Positions 57,407-64,000 of a stretch of 64,000 nucleotides of DNA are shown one piece after another. Each line of letters begins with the position of its first letter. Position 1 is the stretch's first letter. The stretch covers positions 517,453 to 581,452 of the forward strand of contig NZ_PZJQ01000005.1 in the NCBI RefSeq assembly GCF_003206065.1, given 5' to 3'. The notes beneath the pieces are model-generated. The model searched no databases. It was not told where the DNA came from and saw only the letters and a program-made list of their open reading frames with translations. The position numbers and the translations under genes are program-made. The DNA comes from Salinicola halimionae (GTDB taxonomy: Bacteria; Pseudomonadota; Gammaproteobacteria; Pseudomonadales; Halomonadaceae).

Positions 57407-58363
57407 TCAATTCTCCTGTGTCGACTGTGCTGGCTGCGGCGCTACTGGCCGTAACGATGCCCGATATGCAGCGCTATCGAGTGCCTCGTCCAGGCCGATG
57501 TCGACCGCCGGTGCCGATTGGGTGACACGCCCGACCGAGATGAAATCGACACCGGTTTCGGCAATGGCGCGTATCGTCTCCAGACGCACGCCACCGGACG
57601 CTTCCAGCGACACCTTGCCGCCTACCAATTCGACGGCGCTTCGCATCGTCTCGACCGGCATGTTGTCGAGCATGATCACATCCGCACCGGCCGCCAGTGC
57701 CTCTTCCACTTGATCCAGTCGGTCGCACTCCACTTCGATACGCGTCAGTACCGGCACTCGCGACTTCGCTCGTGTCACGGCCTCGGTGATGCCGCCACAG
57801 ACTGCAATGTGGTTGTCTTTCAGCATCACACCGCTGTCCAGGCCGAGGCGGTGGTTGCGGCCACCGCCGCAAGCGACGGCGTGTTTCTCCAGCGCGCGCA
57901 GGCCAGGCGTCGTCTTGCGCGTATCGACCAGTTGCGCCCCGGTCCCTGCAATCCGCTCGACATACCGCGCGGTGAGAGTGGCAATGCCCGATAGATGCTG
58001 GATCAGGTTCAACGCGGTGCGCTCTACCGTCAGCAGACTGCGGGCCGAGCCCTGTAGGCGCATCAGCGTGGTGCCTTCCGGGACCGTCTGACCGTCGGCG
58101 GCCAATACCTCGATGTCGAGACTCGCGTCGTATAGCGAGAAGACTCGCGCCGCGACCGAGAGCCCGGCGATCGTCATCGGCTCTCTTGCCCGCATCTCGA
58201 ACTGGCCGGTCGAGGCTTCGTCGATCATCAGAGTCGAGGTCAGATCCACATGGCCGATATCCTCGTTCAGGAAATCGCGCAGGCGCGCGTCGAGTGCCAT
58301 GGGATCCATCTGCCAGACGGCCGAAGCCGAGGAAAGGTGCATTGCGGTCATCGAAAATTCCAT
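57407..58363 (-). CDS. nadC: Quinolinate phosphoribosyltransferase (carboxylating)
   Basis: 318 aa; start ATG 58363 or, two residues groups later, 58348. It makes nicotinate mononucleotide from quinolinate in de novo NAD synthesis. Motifs: FLNEDIGHVDLTS, VDTRKTTPGLRALEKHAV (146-163), GGGRNHRLGL and LKDNH (181-185), then the barrel strand LEASGGVRLETIR. About 30 residues longer than E. coli NadC, mostly at the ends. It is followed almost at once by the SIR2-like gene. Confidence 0.95.
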   Translation of the reverse strand: MEFSMTAMHLSSASAVWQMDPMALDARLRDFLNEDIGHVDLTSTLMIDEASTGQFEMRAREPMTIAGLSVAARVFSLYDASLDIEVLAADGQTVPEGTTLMRLQGSARSLLTVERTALNLIQHLSGIATLTARYVERIAGTGAQLVDTRKTTPGLRALEKHAVACGGGRNHRLGLDSGVMLKDNHIAVCGGITEAVTRAKSRVPVLTRIEVECDRLDQVEEALAAGADVIMLDNMPVETMRSAVELVGGKVSLEASGGVRLETIRAIAETGVDFISVGRVTQSAPAVDIGLDEALDSAAYRASLRPVAPQPAQSTQEN

Positions 58364-58411
58364 TGCGGTTTCATCGTCGTCGAGACTATCGCGTTATCAT
58401 CGGCTCTGCAG

Positions 58412-58431
58412 TGTCGGCCTCTCTGCCGACA
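58412..58431. promoter_or_regulatory. Inverted repeat in the nadC/symporter divergent promoter
   Basis: tgtcggc (58412-58418) and gccgaca (58425-58431) flank a 6-base loop, centred between the two divergent starts. Operator or leader hairpin; no regulator assigned. Confidence 0.4.
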
Positions 58432-58469
58432 GGGGAGCGTTGCAACCATCATGATAAGAGGAATTGCCA

Positions 58470-58703
58470 ATGAGCGCTCGGCGCTGGGTCTGGGGCGTGT
58501 GGGTACTGGTCCTTTCTTGTTACGTCGTGCCGTATGGTCTGCTCGGCCAGGTACAGGCCTGGTACGGCGCCTTTCTGTTCTGGTGCGTCGTCGGGGTGCT
58601 GGTCATCGTCGCCAACGTCATGATCACTCGGACGTTCCGGTCCGAGGATGCGGGTGATGCCTTATCTCGAAATGACCCACTGCGTGACGACAGGGAGAAA
58701 TAG
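58470..58703 (+). CDS. Small membrane protein paired with a sodium:solute symporter
   Basis: 77 aa with two membrane helices (about 6-28 and 34-53) and a short charged cytoplasmic tail. Start at ATG 58470 after AGAGGA. It ends 3 bases before the symporter start. Small two-helix partners are known for several SSS transporters (for example YhdT with PanF, and DUF3311 proteins), and this gene fits that pattern, though I cannot assign the family. Confidence 0.75.
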   Translation: MSARRWVWGVWVLVLSCYVVPYGLLGQVQAWYGAFLFWCVVGVLVIVANVMITRTFRSEDAGDALSRNDPLRDDREK

Positions 58704-58706
58704 ACG

Positions 58707-60221
58707 ATGACCATCGGACTGATCTGGAGTGCGGTCATCCTCTACCTGATCGTGGGTCTGGGAGTCGCTTTTCTTTCTCGCGGCAAGACCACCAACGGCG
58801 CCGGCGTCGACATGTCGGGTTACTTCCTGGGCAACCGTCAGATGAACGGCTTCGTCTCGGCGCTGAGTTACAGCGCGACGACCTACAGTGCCTTCATGAT
58901 GGTGGGGTTGGCGGGGCTGACCTACGCCGGCGGCGTAGGCGCGTTCGGGTTCGAGATCGTCTATTTCGCCGGCGTCTCGCTGGTGGCGATCTTCGGGCCC
59001 AAGTTCTGGGCGGTGGGCAAGCGCTTCGGCTATGTCACTCCCAGCGAGATGCTTGGCCATCGATATGGCAACAAGAAGGTTGCGGTGGTGACCGCCATCG
59101 CCAGCTGCGTGTTTTTGATCCCCTACGCGGCGGTGCAGCTGGCGGGCGTGGGTTATCTGCTGGCAGGGATGAGCAGCGGGGCAATCTCGTTCACGACCGG
59201 CGTGGTCGTGTCGACGATATTGGCGATCCTGTTCTCCTATATTGCCGGGATTCGGTCGGTGATGTGGACGGACTCGCTGCAGGCGCTGTTCATGATCGTC
59301 GCATCGACCTTGGTGGCGTTGCTGGTGGTGCATTCTCTCGGCGGCTTTGCCGAGCTGTTCGACACGCTGGCGGCGGAGCATCCGGCGTCTCTCAGCGTGC
59401 CTGGGCCGGGGCTCTTCAGCTTCACGACTTTTCTGGGGCTGACGATCCCGTGGTTCTTCTTCAGTCTTTCCAACCCGCAGGTGAGCCAGCGGCTGTTCAT
59501 GCCGGCCTCGCTGAAGTCGATGCGCCAGATGCTGATCGGCTTTCTGATCTTCGGCTTTATCTACACCGTGGTCTCGGTGCTGTGGGGCTTCTCGGCGCTG
59601 GTGGCATTTCCTGATCTGGCCAAATCGGATCTGGCGACGCCGACGTTGCTGGCGTCCGAGCACGTGCCGCCGGTGCTGGGCGTTATCGTGATGGCGGGGA
59701 TTCTGGCGGCGGCGGTGTCGACCATCGATTCGATCATGCTGACGCTGTCGTCGATGCTGTCGCGGGACGTCTACGCCAACGTGTCGAGCGGCGCCAGCGA
59801 AGCGAAGCAGCTCAAGGTGGGCAAATGGGTGCTGCCGGTCATCGCGATTCTCGCTTTCCTGTTCGCGGAGCTGCAGCTCAACTTGATCGCGGTGCTGTCG
59901 GTGGCGGCTTCCACCGGTCTGGTGGTCATCGTGCCGGCGATCATCGGCGCCTTCTACTGGAAACGCGGCACGGCAGCCGGTGCGCTCGCCAGCATCGTGG
60001 TCGGCGGCCTGGTAGTCATCGCGCTCTATCTGAGCGGCGCCAAACCGCTGGATCTGCCGGCGGGCATCTGGGCGCTGCCGGTTTCCGTGCTGCTCTTCGT
60101 GGCGGTCAGTCTGATGACCCGGCCGAACCCTGAATTGGCCGGGGAATTCATGAAGACCGCCGGGACAGGGCCAGCAACACGAGCCACATCGCGGCGACCA
60201 GCGGAATCAGCGTCACGTTGA
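58707..60221 (+). CDS. Sodium:solute symporter (SSS family)
   Basis: 504 aa with about thirteen membrane helices. The early motif MSGYFLGNRQMNGFVSALSYSATTYSAFMMVG and the sodium-site helix AGILAAAVSTIDSIMLTLSSM are hallmarks of the family (PutP, PanF and relatives). Substrate unknown. The C-terminal tail is Ala/Arg/Ser-rich; its coding sequence overlaps the convergent MFS gene by 74 bases, so the last residues may be a run-on of the original stop. Confidence 0.92.
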   Translation: MTIGLIWSAVILYLIVGLGVAFLSRGKTTNGAGVDMSGYFLGNRQMNGFVSALSYSATTYSAFMMVGLAGLTYAGGVGAFGFEIVYFAGVSLVAIFGPKFWAVGKRFGYVTPSEMLGHRYGNKKVAVVTAIASCVFLIPYAAVQLAGVGYLLAGMSSGAISFTTGVVVSTILAILFSYIAGIRSVMWTDSLQALFMIVASTLVALLVVHSLGGFAELFDTLAAEHPASLSVPGPGLFSFTTFLGLTIPWFFFSLSNPQVSQRLFMPASLKSMRQMLIGFLIFGFIYTVVSVLWGFSALVAFPDLAKSDLATPTLLASEHVPPVLGVIVMAGILAAAVSTIDSIMLTLSSMLSRDVYANVSSGASEAKQLKVGKWVLPVIAILAFLFAELQLNLIAVLSVAASTGLVVIVPAIIGAFYWKRGTAAGALASIVVGGLVVIALYLSGAKPLDLPAGIWALPVSVLLFVAVSLMTRPNPELAGEFMKTAGTGPATRATSRRPAESASR

Positions 60222-61326
60222 GCGTCTGCCAGCCGAGCCAGGCATTCAACGGCCCGGCCAACAGTGCGGACATGGTCGTCAGAGAGAAGACCGCAAAGTC
60301 ATTGCTGGCCTGAACGCGTGGCGCTTCGCTGGGCTCGTAGGTTGTCGTCAGCCAGGCGCTGGCGGGCAGGAAAGTGAAGTTCCAGCCCAAACCCAGCAGG
60401 AAGAGGCCGATGGCGAACGTCCAGAAGGTGGTGGGAAGCAGAGCACAGAGCAGGCTGGCCACCAAGCTGAGGGATCCGACGGCGATCATGCGCTGATGGC
60501 CGAAGCGCCGGGTCAGATCGCCAGTGATGAACGAGGGGGCGAACATCGCCAGGATGTGCCATTGAATGACGCTGGTGACCTCGCCGAAGTCGTGCCCGGC
60601 ATGCGTCATCGCCAGCGGCGTCGCGGTCATCGCCAGGTTCATCGTGGCGTAGCTCAAGGCGGCGATCGCGATCGCCGCCAGCAGCCGGGGTTGGCGCAGC
60701 AGGGTACCGAGACGTCGGGCCGGCTCGTGATCGGCGGCGCTCTGGGGCAACGGAAGTTCCAGCCGCGACAGCAACAGCAGCGCCAGTGTGTAAAGCCCGG
60801 CCAGGCCGACGAAGCAGCCCAGAAACGGTGTCTCGAAAGTGTGCTGCGACGAACGCGCAAGCCAGGGGCCGAGGAAGGCCGCGATCACGCCGCCCGCCAT
60901 CACCAGACTCAGGGCGCGGTCACGTAGAGCCGGGCTGGCAGCGTCGATGGCAGCGAAGCGGTACAACATGCCGGTGCCGATACTCATGCCGATGGCGAAC
61001 GTCCCCAGATTGAACAGCGCGAAGGCGGAAGTCTCCAGTGCCAGCAGGCAGATCGCGATGCCGATGAGCCCGAACCCGTTGCCGATCACGAAAGTGCGTT
61101 TTCGTCCCAGCCTGTCCGTCAACCAGCCGGAAGGCAGGGTCGCCGCCGTCAGCCCGAGCAATTGGGCGGCCACGGGCAACGTGCTCCAGTCGGCGCTACC
61201 CGAAAGTTGATCCCCGACCAGCGGCGAGACGGCGATGAGCAATATATTGCCACTGACCAGCAGGGCCTGACATAGCGCCAGCCCCCAGACGGTGAGCGGC
61301 AGACGTGGATTCGCGGCAGTCGTCAT
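60148..61326 (-). CDS. MFS transporter
   Basis: 392 aa, twelve helices. Motif A appears as GWLTDRLGRKRTFVIG and its second-half repeat as GDLTRRFGHQRMIAVG. It resembles general efflux carriers of the MFS_1 group. The start overlaps the end of the GlxA-type regulator gene by 4 bases, so regulator and transporter form one transcript. Substrate unknown. Confidence 0.88.
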   Translation of the reverse strand: MTTAANPRLPLTVWGLALCQALLVSGNILLIAVSPLVGDQLSGSADWSTLPVAAQLLGLTAATLPSGWLTDRLGRKRTFVIGNGFGLIGIAICLLALETSAFALFNLGTFAIGMSIGTGMLYRFAAIDAASPALRDRALSLVMAGGVIAAFLGPWLARSSQHTFETPFLGCFVGLAGLYTLALLLLSRLELPLPQSAADHEPARRLGTLLRQPRLLAAIAIAALSYATMNLAMTATPLAMTHAGHDFGEVTSVIQWHILAMFAPSFITGDLTRRFGHQRMIAVGSLSLVASLLCALLPTTFWTFAIGLFLLGLGWNFTFLPASAWLTTTYEPSEAPRVQASNDFAVFSLTTMSALLAGPLNAWLGWQTLNVTLIPLVAAMWLVLLALSRRSS

Positions 61327-62354
61327 GAGTCATCTCGCGTTCTGGAAGTTGACAGGGAGTGGGGCGTCGATAGGGAGTTGGAATCCGATAGAGGCTGGCC
61401 GAACCGGGCGCGGTAGACGCTGGGCGCGAGTCCGTAGCGGCGTTGGAACTGGCGGCGAAGCTGTTCGGCCCCGCCAATGCGGCAATGGTCGGCGATCTGC
61501 GTCAGCGGAGCATCGCTCTCGGCCAGCAGGCGGCGCGCCGACTCCAGTCTTAGCCGGGTCAGAAACTCGACCGGCGTCATGGACAGCTGTTGGCGAAACA
61601 GACGCTGAAAGTGCCTGGGCGTGACGGCCATCGCGTCGGCCAGACGTTCACTGCTCCAGTCGGCCAGCGGATCGCTCAGCACCCGATCGATCAGCTTTCG
61701 TAGCCTGCCGTGACTGGCGAGCTGGCAGCGCAACCCTTCGCTGAACTGGGCCTGATCGCCGGGCCGATGCAGAAACATCACCAGTTCTCGCGCCACCTCG
61801 CCGGCAAGGCGATGATCGTGATCCATCGCCACGAGGGCGAGCGCCAGGTCCATGCCGGCAGTCACGCCCGCACTGGTGTAGATGCCGCCGCTTTCCCGAT
61901 AGAGCGCATCGGCGGCAACATCGATCGCGGGAAATTCCCGCGCCAGTCTCTCGGCCTGCCGCCAGTGCGTGGTGACACAGCGGCCGTCGAGCAGCCCGGT
62001 TCTGGCCAGCGCGAATGCCCCGCTGCAGATCGAACCCACGCGAGATGCCGATGCGGCACGCTCGGCGAGCCTCCGGATGACCTCGTCGTCGAGTTCGTGT
62101 ACGCCGTGACCGCCGGCTACCAACAGCGTGCCGCCGGGTGGCAGAGCGGCGGACCGATCGCTACCCAGCGCGTGCGTGGCCACCAGCGTCATGCCGCCAT
62201 TGGTTCGCACCTCGCCGGGTTCGACGGCGTTGAGGCGCAGCTCATAGTGGGATCGACCCAGCAGCGTATTGGCGCTGGCGAAGACCTGCCAAGGCCCGCT
62301 GGCATCCAGTAGCTGGCAGTTGGGATAGACGAAGAGATCGACGATATGAGTCAT
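61323..62354 (-). CDS. GlxA-type AraC-family regulator
   Basis: 343 aa. The N-terminal DJ-1/PfpI-like domain (1 to about 185) includes VGSICSGAFALARTGLLDG, where Cys sits at the nucleophile elbow as in the family, though it is usually a ligand sensor. The C-terminal AraC domain has two helix-turn-helix units (SSERLADAMAVTPRHFQRLFRQ and TQIADHCRIGGAEQLRRQFQRRYG). Related regulators control amino-acid and choline metabolism. It precedes the overlapping MFS gene. Confidence 0.92.
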   Translation of the reverse strand: MTHIVDLFVYPNCQLLDASGPWQVFASANTLLGRSHYELRLNAVEPGEVRTNGGMTLVATHALGSDRSAALPPGGTLLVAGGHGVHELDDEVIRRLAERAASASRVGSICSGAFALARTGLLDGRCVTTHWRQAERLAREFPAIDVAADALYRESGGIYTSAGVTAGMDLALALVAMDHDHRLAGEVARELVMFLHRPGDQAQFSEGLRCQLASHGRLRKLIDRVLSDPLADWSSERLADAMAVTPRHFQRLFRQQLSMTPVEFLTRLRLESARRLLAESDAPLTQIADHCRIGGAEQLRRQFQRRYGLAPSVYRARFGQPLSDSNSLSTPHSLSTSRTRDDS

Positions 62355-62589
62355 GACATGGCCCGATGAGAACTGGAAGGCAGTTTGCGCCGAGCCATGA
62401 ATGTCGGCAATGACGCCATTGCCACCAAAAGCGACATCGGATTCCCGTTACTGGCCTTCTGAAATAGCGTCTTATCCTTTAGTCGATATTGGCCCTCGTG
62501 CGGGCCGATCCGCTATCGAAGTATCTTTATCAGGCTTATCATTCTTGGTGCATCAATAACGTGCTAATTAGTTTTCGGGAGGCCAGGTC

Positions 62590-63900
62590 ATGGCAGAGGT
62601 CACATCACGGGTTATCAGAATCGGCCGCGCATCGGCGATTCTATTGGGCAGTCTTGGGGTGATGGGCACGGCGCAGGCTTATTCGGCGTTTTCTCCGGAT
62701 TCCCCCACTATGTTCGGAGACTGGGGCGGGGAGCGTACCGCGCTGGAAGACGCCGGGGTGTCTTTCGATTTCGGCTACGTGGGGGAGGCAGCAACGATTC
62801 TCGATGGTGGCTATCGCGACAGCCACGTGAGCAAATACGCGGATCAATTCTCGGTCGGTGCCAACTTCGATCTCGATCGACTGCTGAGCATTCCCGATGC
62901 GGAATTCCAGGTCACCGTCACCAACCGCAATGGTCATAGCGTCAACGATCGCCTGAGCGATCCCGGTGCGACGGTCGGTGGATCCAATGCTCAAGAAGTC
63001 CAGGGACGCGGCCCGGTCACTCGCCTGACGCAATTCTGGTACCGCCAGCGGTTCTTCGACGATGCGCTGGCGATCAAGCTGGGCCGGATTCCGTTCGGCG
63101 ATGACTTTGCCACCATCGACAGCAACTTCCAGAACCTGGCCTTCGGCGGGGCGCAGCCGGGCAACTGGGGCAACAATATCTACAACTGGCCGATCGCCCA
63201 GTGGGCGGCAGTGGTCCGCGCCAAGATCACTCCCGAGTGGTACGCCCAGGTCGGCGCTTTCAACATCAACGACAGCAACCTGGAGAACGATAACGGCTTC
63301 GATCTGCGCACCAGCGGTACCGAGGGCACCCTGTTCCCGGTGGAAATCGGTTACACGCCGACGTTGGACGGTCTGGCGGGCGCCTACAAGCTCGGTTTCT
63401 ACACCCAGAACGTCGACAACCGTGCCTATGGTAATGGTCCCGCGGATCGCACCAGTGACACCAATACCGGGCTTTATTACGTGGTCCAGCAGCAGGTGAC
63501 GACACGCGATGGCAATCCGGATCGCGGACTGACGCTCTTCAGCATGGGTAATGCCAATCATGGCGATACCGCGGGTATCGATCGCTACGTTTCGGTCGGC
63601 GCGACCTACGACGGGCCGTTCGATGCGCGCCCGCAGGATGATGCCGGCATCGGTCTGGCGTATCTCCACGTCAACGATGACGTCAACGACTCCGTGGACT
63701 ATTACAACGCCACGCCGGCCGGTTCGCTGTCACCGCTGCCGCGCCAGGGTCACGAATACGATGCCGAGGTCTACTACAGCGTCAACCTGACACCTTATCT
63801 GACGCTGCGGCCCAATCTGCAGTACGTGGTCAACCCGTCGGCGGTGGATTCGGTCGATAACGCCTGGGTTGCCGGTACTACCATCAAGGCGACCTTCTGA
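62590..63900 (+). CDS. OprB-type carbohydrate-selective porin
   Basis: 436 aa outer-membrane barrel with a signal peptide ending GTAQA (about residue 30). FGDWGGERTALEDAGVSFDFGYVGEA is the OprB start; YRQRFFDDALAIKLGRIPFGDDFA and LRPNLQYVVNPSA are further family blocks. The protein ends in Phe, as barrel proteins do for BAM-directed assembly. GGGAGG precedes the ATG. It admits sugars or other small polar solutes. No sugar operon is seen in the last 100 bases. Confidence 0.92.
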   Translation: MAEVTSRVIRIGRASAILLGSLGVMGTAQAYSAFSPDSPTMFGDWGGERTALEDAGVSFDFGYVGEAATILDGGYRDSHVSKYADQFSVGANFDLDRLLSIPDAEFQVTVTNRNGHSVNDRLSDPGATVGGSNAQEVQGRGPVTRLTQFWYRQRFFDDALAIKLGRIPFGDDFATIDSNFQNLAFGGAQPGNWGNNIYNWPIAQWAAVVRAKITPEWYAQVGAFNINDSNLENDNGFDLRTSGTEGTLFPVEIGYTPTLDGLAGAYKLGFYTQNVDNRAYGNGPADRTSDTNTGLYYVVQQQVTTRDGNPDRGLTLFSMGNANHGDTAGIDRYVSVGATYDGPFDARPQDDAGIGLAYLHVNDDVNDSVDYYNATPAGSLSPLPRQGHEYDAEVYYSVNLTPYLTLRPNLQYVVNPSAVDSVDNAWVAGTTIKATF

Positions 63901-64000
63901 TCCAGTCAAGCTTCTGATCAAGGCGTGCTTCCAGCGCTCGGCGACGGGTTCGGTTGGCGAGTCATCCAGCGGTTTTTACTGGCTTAACGCAAACGGCTGC

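Noticed and set aside
62641..63669. A 342-residue minus-strand frame opposite the porin gene
   Set aside because: The porin has a signal peptide, family motifs and a C-terminal Phe; the opposite frame has no recognisable feature.

Overview
The window reads as chromosomal DNA from a high-GC gammaproteobacterium. The mix of genes (acidic secreted proteins, a RIO1-like kinase of the PA4780 type, thiopurine methyltransferase, YghU, an OprB-type porin, many LysR/transporter pairs) fits the Halomonadaceae (Halomonas, Salinicola or Kushneria relatives). That placement is inference; no rRNA or other marker gene is present. Coding density is high and strand use is mixed. No tRNA, rRNA, CRISPR array, transposase or integrase was seen.

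Layout. 0.3-3.0 kb: an MscS-type channel, an 18-bp tandem repeat, and a small lipoprotein gene fused in frame behind a glycosyltransferase-2 fragment, followed by an AT-rich gap. 3.7-10.9 kb: thiopurine methyltransferase, a LysR regulator divergent from a dehydrogenase/tautomerase pair, a LysR/MFS pair, a second MFS exporter and an FMN reductase. 11.1-16.4 kb: the most interesting block. A four-gene minus-strand operon encodes a methionine-rich secreted repeat protein, a membrane cytochrome b, an exported molybdopterin oxidoreductase and an exported MsrA. It diverges from an OmpR-type response regulator and a sensor kinase. It looks like a periplasmic oxidant-scavenging and methionine sulfoxide repair cycle. 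16.6-23.5 kb: YghU, a dicarboxylate/amino-acid symporter, an N-methyltryptophan oxidase, RlmA with an internal duplication, a small tautomerase and a catalase.

23.6-34.9 kb: an alpha/beta hydrolase plus metallo-beta-lactamase-fold pair under a divergent LysR, a NdpA-like nucleoid protein, a YadGH-like ABC exporter, a Ysc84 lipoprotein, a YebC-family protein, DbpA, a RIO-like kinase and a zinc-free medium-chain dehydrogenase. 35-42.7 kb: an amino-acid binding protein, a LemA/TPM three-gene set, RhlE, a VOC protein, a glycerophosphodiesterase, a cupin and a His-rich SEC-C mini-protein. 42.7-52.1 kb: a LysR regulator divergent from a seven-gene peptide import and hydrolysis operon (binding protein, two permeases, two ATPases, two M20 peptidases).

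52.3-64 kb: a secreted-effector-like small protein, proline iminopeptidase, diacylglycerol kinase, a MocA/XdhC pair, a SIR2-like protein placed 4 nt downstream of nadC, a sodium:solute symporter with a small membrane partner, a GlxA-type regulator with an MFS transporter, and an OprB-type porin.

Several genes concern redox stress (msrA block, yghU, catalase, FMN reductase). Others concern uptake and breakdown of peptides, amino acids and phosphodiesters. All names come from reading translated motifs by eye; no database search was run.
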